Source: Burkholderiales bacterium (GTDB lineage: Bacteria > Pseudomonadota > Gammaproteobacteria > Burkholderiales > Burkholderiaceae_C). Taken from it: a DNA stretch of 64,000 nucleotides. The position numbers and the translations under genes are program-made. The notes beneath the pieces are model-generated. The model searched no databases. It was not told the origin of the DNA and saw nothing but the letters and a program-made list of their open reading frames with translations. Below are positions 1 through 8,324 of the stretch, piece after piece (the first letter of the stretch is position 1; each line of letters opens with the position of its first letter). The DNA is taken from the NCBI GenBank assembly GCA_030604135.1, contig JAUVWL010000010.1:59615-123614 (forward strand), given 5' to 3'.

Positions 1-60
1 CCCGGCCAAGCCGGTTCCGCGGTGCCCTGGCCAAAACTGCCTTCAAGCGCAAGCGTCTCA

Positions 61-921
61 TCACTTTTTGCCTTTCACGTGGCTCTCGAGTTCGGTGAAC
101 GTCGGGCGCTCGGTGGAATTGAGCACCTTGCGGCCGAACTCGATGGCTGTGGCCGGGGCGTAGCCCTGCATGCTGGCCAGCAAAGTGGTCTTGATGCATT
201 GCAGCTCCTTGCCGCCCTCTTCCATCTTCTGGTCGATCACACCGGCCAGGGGCTCGGCAATCGCATAGGCCAGAAAAATGCCCAGAAAGGTGCCCACCAG
301 TGCCGAGCCGATCATGGCGCCGAGCACCGCCGGTGGCTGACCCACCGAACCCATGGTCTTGATCACGCCCAGCACGGCGGCCACAATGCCGAATGCCGGC
401 AGGCCACCGGCCACGCGCGTGAGGGCCGCCACCGGGGCATGGGCCTCGTGGTGGTGGGTCTCGATCTCGCTGTCCATCAAGGACTCGATCTCATGGGCAT
501 TGAGGTTGCCCGAGACCATCATGCGCAGGTAGTCGGTGATGAACTCGACCACATGGTGGTCCGACGCAATTGTTGCGTACTTCTTGAAGATGGGCGACTG
601 GTCGGGGTTCTCCACATCCTGTTCGATCGCCATCAGGCCTTCCTTGCGTGCCTTCTGCAGCAGGTCGTACAGCAGGGCCAGCAACTCCATGTAACGCGCC
701 TTGGTGTACTTGGAGCCCTTCAAGGCCATCGGGATGGCCTTGAGCGTGGCCTTGAGCACCTTGGGCTGGTTGTTGACGACAAAGGCGCCAAGCGCACCAC
801 CGCCGATGATCAGCATCTCGATCGGCAGTGCGGCAAGGATCACCATCATGTTGCCACCCGCAATCATGAAGCCGCCGAACACGCAGCCCAGTGCAACGAG
901 ATAACCGATGATGACAAACAT
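61..921 (-). CDS. motA: Flagellar motor stator protein MotA
   Basis: MotA is the inner-membrane stator subunit that with MotB conducts ions and drives the flagellar rotor. The 286-residue protein has the normal length for the betaproteobacterial MotA family. It has hydrophobic helices near residues 1-50 and about 170-220, and a large cytoplasmic loop rich in charged residues between them that should contact FliG. The proline-containing stretch around LPAFGIVAAVLGVIKTMG matches the conserved third and fourth membrane helices. The gene reads leftwards and ends 60 bases from the window edge, so motB is expected just outside. A sigma-28-like promoter lies about 70 bases upstream, after the flhDC terminator. 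Confidence 0.96.
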   Translation of the reverse strand: MFVIIGYLVALGCVFGGFMIAGGNMMVILAALPIEMLIIGGGALGAFVVNNQPKVLKATLKAIPMALKGSKYTKARYMELLALLYDLLQKARKEGLMAIEQDVENPDQSPIFKKYATIASDHHVVEFITDYLRMMVSGNLNAHEIESLMDSEIETHHHEAHAPVAALTRVAGGLPAFGIVAAVLGVIKTMGSVGQPPAVLGAMIGSALVGTFLGIFLAYAIAEPLAGVIDQKMEEGGKELQCIKTTLLASMQGYAPATAIEFGRKVLNSTERPTFTELESHVKGKK

Positions 922-990
922 GGGAGCGGTCGAGGTTGAGGAATCGGGGCTGTGGGGGCGGGTGGACCTTGGCCACCCACCACACAGCTT

Positions 991-1017
991 CTATCGGTCG
1001 ACTCTAGAAGGGATTGA
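991..1017 (-). promoter_or_regulatory. Sigma-28-like promoter of motA
   Basis: Read on the minus strand, TCAA, a 15-base spacer and ACCGATAG match the flagellar sigma-28 consensus TAAA-N15-GCCGATAA at 9 of 12 positions. It sits between the flhC terminator and the motA start, which suits a class III flagellar gene. Confidence 0.55.
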
Positions 1018-1034
1018 GGGTGCCAATAAACGCA

Positions 1035-1060
1035 AAAAGGACCTCATGCGAGGTCCTTTT
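1035..1060 (-). terminator. Rho-independent terminator of flhDC
   Basis: A perfect 11-bp stem (AAAAGGACCTC paired with GAGGTCCTTTT) has a 4-base loop and is followed on the minus strand by a T run. It lies 46 bases past the flhC stop and separates flhDC from motA. Confidence 0.88.
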
Positions 1061-1106
1061 CGGGCTTTGAGCCGGCGCCACCGGTGGCTGGCCACCGGCT
1101 ACGGGC

Positions 1107-1643
1107 TCAGTGCAGGCGCAGGCCACCGGCTGCGCTGCCCTTGCCGGCCCGGGCTGGTGGCTCACAAAGGCCACAGACAAAGTTCCTGGCGTTCTCGTAG
1201 GGTTCGGAAACAAAGTGCCCCCCACAGCACGAGCACTTGGTGAGTGTCAGCATGCCGTTGTCCACAAACTTGACCAGGCGCCAGGCGCGGGTGACCGACA
1301 ACAGGGGCTCGACCTCGCTGGCCTGCATCTGGTCGCTGTAGAGCCGGTAGGCCTTGATCACCGTGTCGATCTCTTCGAGCTCGCTCGACTTCGAGAGGTA
1401 CTCGTGGATGTTCAGGAACAGCGACGCGTGGATGTTGGGCTGCCAGGTCAGGAACCAGTCGGTCGAGAACGGAAGCTGACCCTTGGATGGCGACTTGCCG
1501 GCCACTTCCTTGTAAAGGCGCAACAGGCGCTCGTAGGACAAGCCGGTTTCGTACTCCAGCACCTGCAGGCGGGCGCCCAGCTGGATCAGGGCGATGGCGC
1601 GCTCGATGTCACGCGACTCGTTGAGAATGCTCTTGGCTGCCAT
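1107..1643 (-). CDS. flhC: Flagellar transcriptional regulator FlhC
   Basis: FlhC is the DNA-binding subunit of the FlhD4C2 master regulator, which recruits sigma-70 RNA polymerase to class II flagellar promoters. The 178-residue protein carries four cysteines at 137, 140, 157 and 160. These are the same positions as the zinc ligands of enterobacterial FlhC, inside the motif CSCCGG...FVCGLC. It lies 46 bases downstream of flhD on the same strand and ends at a strong terminator, giving a two-gene operon. The presence of FlhDC rather than a sigma-54 FleQ/FlrA regulator predicts an enteric-type flagellar hierarchy in this organism. Confidence 0.97.
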   Translation of the reverse strand: MAAKSILNESRDIERAIALIQLGARLQVLEYETGLSYERLLRLYKEVAGKSPSKGQLPFSTDWFLTWQPNIHASLFLNIHEYLSKSSELEEIDTVIKAYRLYSDQMQASEVEPLLSVTRAWRLVKFVDNGMLTLTKCSCCGGHFVSEPYENARNFVCGLCEPPARAGKGSAAGGLRLH

Positions 1644-1689
1644 GGTCGGTCCCTCCCTGGGGTGCTTCGTGCTGACGGGGCGTTGAGTA

Positions 1690-2034
1690 TCAGTGCGCGG
1701 TGGCCGCGGCCATGCTGTCGGCGTAACGGCCGGCCATCAGGATGCTGGCGTGTAGCTGGGTGGTGGTGCTGTTGTCCACCTTGCGCACGTTGTGGTTGGT
1801 CAACAGGTTCCACACCAGGTCGTCGTCGACGCGGAAGCGGCACAGCAACATGTTGCTCGAAGCGATCTTCAGCAGCTGGGCGGTCGAGAGCATGCCCAGC
1901 AGGTCGGCGGCCTCTTCCGTCAGGCCCAGGCGGAACAGCGCCTCGGCGCGGTCCTTGCGGATCAGGTTCTGCGCCAGCATCAGGTAGGTGAGGTTGGCTT
2001 CGCGGATCTCGGCGAGAATCTGATCGTTGTCCAT
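1690..2034 (-). CDS. flhD: Flagellar transcriptional regulator FlhD
   Basis: FlhD is the partner of FlhC in the class I master regulator complex and modulates its DNA binding. The 114-residue length and helical sequence fit the family, with conserved segments such as EIREANLTYLMLAQ near the N-terminus and LLGMLSTAQLLKIA in the middle. A single cysteine near residue 65 falls where enterobacterial FlhD forms its intersubunit disulphide. A GGAG-type ribosome site precedes the ATG. It is the first gene of the operon, and its control region would be the long intergenic space towards fliC. Confidence 0.96.
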   Translation of the reverse strand: MDNDQILAEIREANLTYLMLAQNLIRKDRAEALFRLGLTEEAADLLGMLSTAQLLKIASSNMLLCRFRVDDDLVWNLLTNHNVRKVDNSTTTQLHASILMAGRYADSMAAATAH

Positions 2035-2723
2035 CGTGGGCTCCTTGAGGTCGGTGTGTGTCTGAGTGACTGAGGCGGTGACAAACTGCTTGTCGATGTG
2101 AGTGATTGTGTCGGCCGCAAAAAAATCTTGAATCGGCGAATGTCTGTTTGACCCGTCAGCCAGCGCCTGACGGCTTGTCAGGTTTCTTCCTACATAGGCA
2201 GCAAAACCCGCCTGCCGCTGGCATCCGACAAACGGTCATGCCGGCGCTCTGCGGCCTCAGGGAGACAGGCCTGTCAGACGGGGGCCCGGGCCGGCCACGC
2301 TCCAACGGCCGCACCTGGTAGCCGCAAGCGGCCAGCCATCAGGACAGGCGGCCCTTCAGGCCCGATGGGTGGCCAGACAAGCCCCTACAGCCGGCCCCGG
2401 CGGTGCCGACAACGCGGCCTGGATGCGGCAGGCGGACCGCAGCAACCAGAAGAAAGAAAAGCCCCGCGTATAGCCTGCTTTTTTGCGAGTTGGGTGGCAT
2501 GGGCCCGTTAAAGAATGCAGGCGGTGCTCCGAAATTGAACCCAACGAACTTCTTCAAAGGTTCGTCGTCCGGCAAGCCGATGCGGCGAGGCCATCCCAGG
2601 TCCCACAGACCCGGGGCCCTCACACAGACAGCTCCGGTCAGTGCAGTCGGTTCCCTCGGGGGCCGGCAGTCAGATTGGCAGCAATGCCGGATCACATCGC
2701 TCGACTTTTTTTAGGAGTTAGTC
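2035..2723. other. Divergent flhD-fliC intergenic region
   Basis: About 690 bases have no credible gene. The right part holds sigma-28 promoter candidates and the fliC leader. The left part should contain the flhDC promoter and its regulatory sites, but I could not identify a convincing -10/-35 pair or a known operator there. Several GC-rich inverted repeats are present without an obvious terminator pattern. Confidence 0.6.
2509..2535 (+). promoter_or_regulatory. Candidate sigma-28 promoter of fliC
   Basis: TAAA (2509-2512), a 15-base spacer and TCCGAAAT (2528-2535) resemble the FliA consensus TAAA-N15-GCCGATAA. A weaker alternative downstream has CAAA at 2555 and GCCGATGC at 2576 with a 17-base gap. 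Either would give a long (140-190 base) fliC leader. Confidence 0.42.
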
Positions 2724-3554
2724 ATGACCACCATCAACACCAACGTGATGTCCCTCAACGCCCAGCGCAACCTGTCGGCCTCGCAAGGCTCGCTGGCCAC
2801 CTCAATGCAGCGCCTGTCTTCGGGCCTGCGTGTCAACAGCGCCAAGGACGACGCCGCCGGCCTGGCCGTGGCCGAGGGCATGAACGCCCAGGTACGAGGC
2901 ATGCGCGTGGCCATCCGCAACGCCAACGACGCCATCTCCATGGTGCAGACCGCCGAAGGCTCGCTGGGCAAGATCGGCGAGAACCTGCAACGCATCCGTG
3001 AACTGGCCGTGCAGGCCGCCAACGGTTCGCTGACCGACGATGACCGTGGCTTCCTGCAAAAGGAAGTGGATCAGCTGACCTCGGAGATCGCCCGTTTGGC
3101 GGACGGCACCAGTTTCAACAAAACCAACAAACTGCTCGACGGCTCGCTGGGTCAAGTGGCTTTCCAGGTCGGCGCGAATGCAGTGGCAGCCGAAGACCAG
3201 ATCGAAGTCGACTTCGACACCTTCGATATGTCGGGACTCACCGCATACGGAACGGTTGACATCTCGGACGCAGCGGCTGCTCTGACGGCCATTGATGACA
3301 TCGATACCGACCTCACAACGGTCAACGAAGCCCGCGCCGACGCCGGTGCCTACCAGAACCGGTTTGAGGCCGTGATCTCCAACCTGCAGGTGGCGGCCGA
3401 GAACCAGGCTGCTGCCCGCGGTCGCATCATGGACGCCGACTTCGCCGTGGAAACCTCCAACCTGTCGCGCGCCCAGATCCTGCAACAGGCCGGTACCGCC
3501 ATGGTGGCCCAGGCCAACCAGATCCCGCAGGGCGTGCTCAGCCTGCTGCGCTGA
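2724..3554 (+). CDS. fliC: Flagellin
   Basis: This is the filament subunit exported by the flagellar type III system. The 276-residue protein keeps the conserved N-terminal coiled-coil region ([17 protein letters not shown], then [17 protein letters not shown]) and the C-terminal region ending [11 protein letters not shown]. The variable outer domains D2/D3 are almost entirely missing, with only a short segment at about residues 160-205, so this is a minimal flagellin. The [11 protein letters not shown] segment is the conserved D1 motif. A strong AGGAG site precedes the ATG. A perfect hairpin follows the stop, and fliD lies downstream in the same direction. Confidence 0.97.
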   Translation: MTTINTNVMSLNAQRNLSASQGSLATSMQRLSSGLRVNSAKDDAAGLAVAEGMNAQVRGMRVAIRNANDAISMVQTAEGSLGKIGENLQRIRELAVQAANGSLTDDDRGFLQKEVDQLTSEIARLADGTSFNKTNKLLDGSLGQVAFQVGANAVAAEDQIEVDFDTFDMSGLTAYGTVDISDAAAALTAIDDIDTDLTTVNEARADAGAYQNRFEAVISNLQVAAENQAAARGRIMDADFAVETSNLSRAQILQQAGTAMVAQANQIPQGVLSLLR

Positions 3555-3597
3555 TCGTATCGGGAGGGCGGTTCGCAAGAGCCCGCCTCCCGTACAT

Positions 3598-3623
3598 CCA
3601 AGGTCCGGCGCACCGGACCTTGG
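3598..3623 (+). terminator. Hairpin after fliC
   Basis: CCAAGGTCCGG and CCGGACCTTGG form a perfect 11-bp stem with a 4-base CGCA loop, 44 bases after the fliC stop. No T run follows, so it may be a weak terminator or a 3'-end mRNA-stabilising structure for the abundant flagellin message. Confidence 0.55.
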
Positions 3624-3642
3624 GCCCTTCCCCCCCAGCGGG

Positions 3643-3680
3643 ATGCCCTGGCCGCATGCAAGCGCGTGCGGCCAGGGCAT
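3643..3680 (+). promoter_or_regulatory. Second perfect hairpin just upstream of the fliD ribosome site
   Basis: ATGCCCTGGCCGCA pairs perfectly with TGCGGCCAGGGCAT (14 bp) around a 10-base loop. It ends 17 bases before the fliD ATG, directly adjacent to the GAGAAAGG ribosome site. It has no T run. It could attenuate read-through from fliC or hold the fliD site single-stranded. Confidence 0.5.
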
Positions 3681-3697
3681 TCTGAGAAAGGCACAGC

Positions 3698-5113
3698 ATG
3701 GGCACCATTTCTTCCCCCGGCATCGGCAGCGGCCTGGACGTGCAGGGCATCGTGTCCCAGCTGGTCGCGCTGGAACGCGCGCCCATCAAGCAGCTGCAGA
3801 CCCAGGCCTCCACGCTGCAGACACGGTTGTCGCTTTACGGCACCATCAAGTCCCAGATGTCGGCGCTGGAAAGCGCAGCAGCGAAACTGGGCAACCCGTC
3901 CACCTGGAGCGCGGTATCGGCCAGTTCGTCCAACGCCGCGGCGGTTTCCACCAGTGCATCGCCCGGGGCCGCCAGCGGCAGCTACAGCATCGAGGTGCAA
4001 CAACTGGCCCGGGCCCAGTCCACCGTGTCCGCCGCGGTCCCCACAGGCACAGGCATGGGCTCGGGCACGCTGAGCATCCAGCTGGGCAGCTGGGCCGGTG
4101 GCAGCTTCAGCGCGACCGGCTCCACCATCGACGTCGAGATCCAGCCAGGGGAAGACTCGCTGAGCAGCATCGCCGCCCGCATCAACGCTGCCGGCGCGGG
4201 CGTCAGCGCCTCGGTGTTGCGCGATGCCTCGGGCGAGCGGCTGATGATTCAATCGCGCGAGACCGGCGAATCGGCCGGCTTTCAGATCTCCGTCAGCGAC
4301 GACGATGGCGACGACAGCGATGGCAACGGTCTGTCGCGCCTGGCCTTCGATGGCGGCGGCGCCGGCATGGCCCTGGCCCAGTCGGCCCTGAACGCCCAGG
4401 CCACCATCAACGGCGTGGCCATCACCTCGGGCAGCAACCGCCTGACTGACACCCTGCCCGGACTGAACCTGCAGCTCTCGCAGGTCACCAGCCAGCCGGT
4501 CGAAATCAGTGTGGCCACCGACCGCGAAGGCTTGCGCAAGGACATCGACGCCTTTGTCTCGGCCTACAACGCCATCAACAACACTTTGAACAACGCGCTG
4601 CGTTTTGACGAGGCATCTGGCAAGGGCGGTGCCTTGCAAGGCGACGCCACCGCCGTGGGCCTGCAGAACGCCCTGCGCGGCATGATGCGCTCGGTGACCG
4701 CCAGTGAACCCTTCTCCCGCCTGGTCGACGTGGGCATCGAACTGCGCACCGGCGGCAGGCTGGAGGTCGACAACAAGCGCATGAACAGCGCACTGGACAA
4801 CATTTCTGGCTTGCGATCACTCTTCACGGTCGACTCGGGCAACCCGACCACCGACGGCTTTGGCCTGAAGGTGCGATCGTTTGCGCGTGGCCTGCTTGAC
4901 ATCGATGGCCTGATCACCTCGCGCAGCGATTCGATCCAGGCGGCCATCCGCCGCAACAGTGACCAGCAGGATCGGCTGAATGTCCGGATTGAATCGATTG
5001 AAAAGCGTCTGCTCGCGCAGTACACGGCACTGGACACCAAGCTGGCCGGGCTGAGTGGCCTGAGCGCGTATGTGAGCCAGCAGGTCACGCTCTGGAACCA
5101 GAACACCCGCTGA
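3698..5113 (+). CDS. fliD: Flagellar filament capping protein FliD
   Basis: FliD (HAP2) forms the cap at the filament tip under which flagellin monomers fold. The 471-residue length is typical. The N-terminal segment IGSGLDVQGIVSQLVALERAP is the conserved FliD_N motif. The C-terminal third (from about residue 280, REGLRKDIDAFVSAYNAINN) is the FliD_C coiled-coil region. The gene follows fliC, is preceded by two hairpins and a GAGAAAGG ribosome site, and ends at its own terminator. Confidence 0.96.
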   Translation: MGTISSPGIGSGLDVQGIVSQLVALERAPIKQLQTQASTLQTRLSLYGTIKSQMSALESAAAKLGNPSTWSAVSASSSNAAAVSTSASPGAASGSYSIEVQQLARAQSTVSAAVPTGTGMGSGTLSIQLGSWAGGSFSATGSTIDVEIQPGEDSLSSIAARINAAGAGVSASVLRDASGERLMIQSRETGESAGFQISVSDDDGDDSDGNGLSRLAFDGGGAGMALAQSALNAQATINGVAITSGSNRLTDTLPGLNLQLSQVTSQPVEISVATDREGLRKDIDAFVSAYNAINNTLNNALRFDEASGKGGALQGDATAVGLQNALRGMMRSVTASEPFSRLVDVGIELRTGGRLEVDNKRMNSALDNISGLRSLFTVDSGNPTTDGFGLKVRSFARGLLDIDGLITSRSDSIQAAIRRNSDQQDRLNVRIESIEKRLLAQYTALDTKLAGLSGLSAYVSQQVTLWNQNTR

Positions 5114-5124
5114 CGTGCCAACCA

Positions 5125-5172
5125 AAAGCCCCGCCATGCCACCGCAAATGGGGGCGGTCGGGGCTTTCTTTC
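5125..5172 (+). terminator. Rho-independent terminator after fliD
   Basis: AAAGCCCCG pairs with CGGGGCTTT across a partly paired apical region and is followed by TTCTTT. It starts 12 bases past the fliD stop and separates fliD from fliST. Confidence 0.8.
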
Positions 5173-5254
5173 TGGACTTTCCGGCTGGGCGTCGGGTCGC
5201 ACCAGGCACAGCAATTTGCATGGCATTGCGCCTCCATTTTCAGCAACACAGCAC

Positions 5255-5281
5255 TTCAGTGATGTGAACAAATGCCGATAC
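5255..5281 (+). promoter_or_regulatory. Sigma-28-like promoter of fliST
   Basis: The -10 element GCCGATAC (5274-5281) matches the FliA consensus at 7 of 8 positions. The -35 element TTCA is weaker, at the correct 15-base spacing. It lies 31 bases upstream of the fliS ATG, after the fliD terminator. Confidence 0.55.
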
Positions 5282-5312
5282 TCAAAGGCATCAGGCACAA
5301 GGAATCACCACC

Positions 5313-5747
5313 ATGTTCACCTCAGTCCCCGCCAGAGCCGCCGCCGCCTATCGTCGCGTGGCTGCGGAAACCAGCGTTCAGGGCGCCGACCCGCACCAGC
5401 TCGTCAGCCTGCTGTTCGAGGCCCTGTTGCGCCACATCCAGACCGCCCAGGGCGCCATGGGTCGACAAGACATAGGCGCTCGGGGCGAGGCCATTGGCAA
5501 AGCCGTGCGCATCATCGAGGAAGGTCTGAAGGCTGGCCTGAACCTCAGGGCCGGTGGCGAAGTGGCGGCCAACCTGTTCCAGCTCTATGAATACTGTGTG
5601 CTTCGCCTGACCCAGGCCAACCTGCGCAACGACCGCCAGGCCCTGGATGAAGTGCTGGCACTGATCGAACCCGTGGCCCAATCATGGCAACACATCAAGA
5701 ACCCCGGACCCGCCTACCTTCAACCCGTCCCGGCCGCTGGAGCCTGA
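5313..5747 (+). CDS. fliS: Flagellar export chaperone FliS
   Basis: FliS binds the C-terminal helix of newly made flagellin and prevents its polymerisation in the cytoplasm before export. The 144-residue protein is all-helical. It has the family hallmarks AYRRVAAETSVQGADPHQLVSLLFE at the N-terminus (read in two parts) and YEYCVLRLTQANLRND in the middle. An AAGGA site precedes the ATG. The stop is separated by only two bases from the next ATG (FliT-like), so the two chaperones are probably coupled. Confidence 0.95.
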   Translation: MFTSVPARAAAAYRRVAAETSVQGADPHQLVSLLFEALLRHIQTAQGAMGRQDIGARGEAIGKAVRIIEEGLKAGLNLRAGGEVAANLFQLYEYCVLRLTQANLRNDRQALDEVLALIEPVAQSWQHIKNPGPAYLQPVPAAGA

Positions 5748-5749
5748 TC

Positions 5750-6046
5750 ATGGAGCACACCTTGCTGGATTACTACAAGGCGATCGAAAACGCCAGCCAG
5801 AAGATGCTGGCCGCCGCACAAGCCGAAAACTGGGACCAGGTGGTCAAACTTGAAGGCGCCTGCGCGGTGCTGATTGCCCAGCTGCGGGCCAAGTCGCGCA
5901 CCGACCAGCTGGAACCGGCCGAGCGCAAGGAGAAGGCGAAGATCATGCAGCGCATCCTGCGCGCCGATGCCGAAATCCGCTGTCTGGCCGAGCCCTGGCT
6001 GAACGACCTGGAACAGCTGATGGACAACAAGGGCCAGGTGCACTGA
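5750..6046 (+). CDS. fliT: FliT-like flagellar chaperone
   Basis: This small (98-residue) helical protein begins two bases after fliS. I chose the ATG at 5750 because it follows a GGAG sequence inside the end of fliS; a longer reading into fliS is unlikely. In the family, FliT chaperones the cap protein FliD and in enterics also binds FlhDC. Sequence identity within FliT is low, so assignment rests on size, helical and charged composition (AERKEKAKIMQRILRADAEI) and position directly after fliS. It is convergent with fliE. Confidence 0.8.
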   Translation: MEHTLLDYYKAIENASQKMLAAAQAENWDQVVKLEGACAVLIAQLRAKSRTDQLEPAERKEKAKIMQRILRADAEIRCLAEPWLNDLEQLMDNKGQVH

Positions 6047-6120
6047 GAGGCGGGGGGGAACATGGGTCATGCCCCCTTGAGCCCCGGGCTCGCACTCAAG
6101 CCCTCAGAAGCGCACAGGCT

Positions 6121-6441
6121 TCAGACGCTCATGTTCATGATGTCGGTGTAGGCCTGAACCATGCGATTGCGCACATGCAGGGTGGCCTGAAATCCGATCT
6201 GGGCCTTCTGCATGGCCAGCATGGTTTCTTCCAGACTCACTTTGGGGTTGCCCAGCTGAACCTGGGTCTGCAGGCGCGAGGCCTCGTTCTGGGCCTTGCT
6301 GACCTCTTTGAGGGCGGTCTTGAAATTGTCGGCAAAGCCGGTGCCGACGCCGCCCACGGCACCCGAAGCCGTCGGGCGCTTGAAAGCGGCACCCGAGGCC
6401 TGCAGGGCTTGGCTGGTCAGGGGGGCGATTCGGTTGTCCAT
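6121..6441 (-). CDS. fliE: Flagellar hook-basal body complex protein FliE
   Basis: FliE joins the MS ring to the proximal rod and is an early export substrate. The 106-residue protein has the family C-terminus (AMQKAQIGFQATLHVRNRM followed by VQAYTDIMNMSV). I use the ATG at 6441, preceded by GGAAGGA on the minus strand, because an upstream extension would not match the family. The gene is transcribed divergently from fliF, as in enterics, and the 185-base gap should hold both class II promoters. Confidence 0.95.
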   Translation of the reverse strand: MDNRIAPLTSQALQASGAAFKRPTASGAVGGVGTGFADNFKTALKEVSKAQNEASRLQTQVQLGNPKVSLEETMLAMQKAQIGFQATLHVRNRMVQAYTDIMNMSV

Positions 6442-6626
6442 GGCGTGATCCTTCCACACAAGGCAGATGCTCCCGATGCTAGGGCGCCGCAGGCCCCCGC
6501 GCCCCGGGAATAGACGGTCAAAGTCGGGCCTTTTCGTGGCTATGGCGGGGGGGGCGGCACCGAATAATCGGTTGCAACAGGGATTCATTCCCCACCCTTG
6601 CACCGAACTCCGACCCTGCCACCGCC

Positions 6627-8300
6627 ATGAGCACCACCGTCGCCGAAATGGACCTGCAGCCCGTACGCCGGGGCCCGCTGGCCGAAGGCCTGTCTCGCCT
6701 GGACAGCACCCAGAAAGCCCGCCTGGGTCTGGGGGTGGTCGCGCTGTTCGCCCTGGCCCTGGCCCTGTTCTTCATGGGGCGCCAGGCCGAATGGCGGGTG
6801 CTGTACGCCAACCTGAGCGACAGAGACGGCGGTGCCATCGTGGCGCAGCTCTCGCAGATGAACGTCCCCTACAAACACACCGAGGGTGGCCAGGCCATCA
6901 TGGTGCCGGCCGACAAGGTGCACGACGTTCGCTTGCGGCTGGCCTCGCAAGGCCTGCCGCGCGGCTCTGTGACCGGCTTCGAGCTGATGGAATCCAACCG
7001 CTTTGGCATGACCCAGTTCCAGGAGCGGTTGACCTTTCAGCGGGGTCTGGAGGGTGAGCTGACCCGCTCCATTCAGTCGCTGTCATCGGTTCAAAGCGCC
7101 CGCGTGCACCTGGCGCTGCCGAACCAGAACGGCTTTTTCCGCGAGCAACAGAAACCCTCGGCCTCGGTCTTGCTCTCGCTCTACCCGGGCCGTACCCTGG
7201 ACAAAGCGCAGGTCGCCGGCATCGTGCACCTGGTGGCCTCCAGCGTGCCCGAAATGAATCCGAAAGCGGTCAGCGTGGTGGACGATGCCGGCACTCTGCT
7301 GTCAAGCACGCCGGACGCGCAAAACCAGGGCGCCGACCTGCAGAAGCTGCAATACGTGCAGCAGATCGAGCAGCTGCACACCCGCCGCATTCTGGACATG
7401 CTCGAACCCCTGGTCGGTCGTGGCAACGTGAAGGCACAGGTCAATGCCCAGGTGGATTTCTCGATGGTCGAACTGACCTCGGAGCAGCACCGACCCAACC
7501 AGGGCGGTGAACCGGGCACCGTGCGCAGCCAGCAGACGGTCGAAGACAGCACCGGTGGCACCGCACAGCCCACAGGCGTGCCGGGTGCGATCACCAACCA
7601 GCCGGCCGGTGTCACCGGCGCCCCGATCAATGGCGAAGCCGCGCCCCTGACGGCTGCGGGCAACAGCGAGCGTGCGGGCAACATGCGCCGCGAATCGGTC
7701 ATCAACTACGAGGTGGACCGCACCGTGCGGGTGGTGCGCGAAGCCACGGGCACGGTCAGGCGCCTGAGTGCCGCCGTGGTGATCAACCACGTGACCCGCG
7801 CCGACCGCTCCGGCCGCGAGACCACCACCCCGATACCACCGGAACAACTGGAGCAGATGGCGGCCCTGGTGCGGGAGACCATTGGCTTTGACCGCGAGCG
7901 CGGCGACTCGGTGAACGTGGTCAACGTGGCCTTCACCGAAGAACGCGAACCTGAAACCGACCCGGTGGCCTGGTGGCAGAACCCTCAGGTGCAGGAACTG
8001 GCCGGCCGCCTGGCCTGGCCGGTGGGCTTGCTGGGCATGGGCTTGCTGATTCTGATGGGCCTGATCCGCCCGGCCATCAAGACCATGAAGACGCCACCCG
8101 AACTGCCGGCACCGGCGCCCCAGCTGGACGCCCTGCTGAACGACACCCCGGAGCGCCCAGGCCTGCCCATGCCGGTCAAGGACGAGAAGGACGACCCCGA
8201 CCACCACCGCCTGACCGAAGCGCGCCGCCTGGCAATGGAAAACCCCGCCGCCGTGGCCAACATCGTCAAGACCTGGGTCAACGGCGAAGCCCCTGCCTGA
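6627..8300 (+). CDS. fliF: Flagellar M-ring protein FliF
   Basis: FliF builds the inner-membrane MS ring that is the base of the flagellum. The 557-residue protein has a first membrane helix near residues 33-51, a large periplasmic region containing two ring-building motifs, and a second membrane helix near residues 452-475. The short cytoplasmic C-terminus (AVANIVKTWVNG) is the conserved FliG-binding tail. It heads the fliFGHIJK run, with fliG 24 bases downstream. Confidence 0.97.
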   Translation: MSTTVAEMDLQPVRRGPLAEGLSRLDSTQKARLGLGVVALFALALALFFMGRQAEWRVLYANLSDRDGGAIVAQLSQMNVPYKHTEGGQAIMVPADKVHDVRLRLASQGLPRGSVTGFELMESNRFGMTQFQERLTFQRGLEGELTRSIQSLSSVQSARVHLALPNQNGFFREQQKPSASVLLSLYPGRTLDKAQVAGIVHLVASSVPEMNPKAVSVVDDAGTLLSSTPDAQNQGADLQKLQYVQQIEQLHTRRILDMLEPLVGRGNVKAQVNAQVDFSMVELTSEQHRPNQGGEPGTVRSQQTVEDSTGGTAQPTGVPGAITNQPAGVTGAPINGEAAPLTAAGNSERAGNMRRESVINYEVDRTVRVVREATGTVRRLSAAVVINHVTRADRSGRETTTPIPPEQLEQMAALVRETIGFDRERGDSVNVVNVAFTEEREPETDPVAWWQNPQVQELAGRLAWPVGLLGMGLLILMGLIRPAIKTMKTPPELPAPAPQLDALLNDTPERPGLPMPVKDEKDDPDHHRLTEARRLAMENPAAVANIVKTWVNGEAPA

Positions 8301-8324
8301 GTCCATCCAACGGAAAGACAGTCA

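Noticed and set aside
22..939. Long plus-strand ORF over motA
   Set aside because: It lies antisense to a clear MotA, is His/Arg/Gly-rich with no family resemblance, and is a high-GC shadow frame.
6540..6580. Possible sigma-54 promoter (GGCACCG...TTGCA) upstream of fliF
   Set aside because: The GG and GC elements are 16 bases apart instead of 10, so it does not fit the -24/-12 pattern. FlhDC-type control is expected here.
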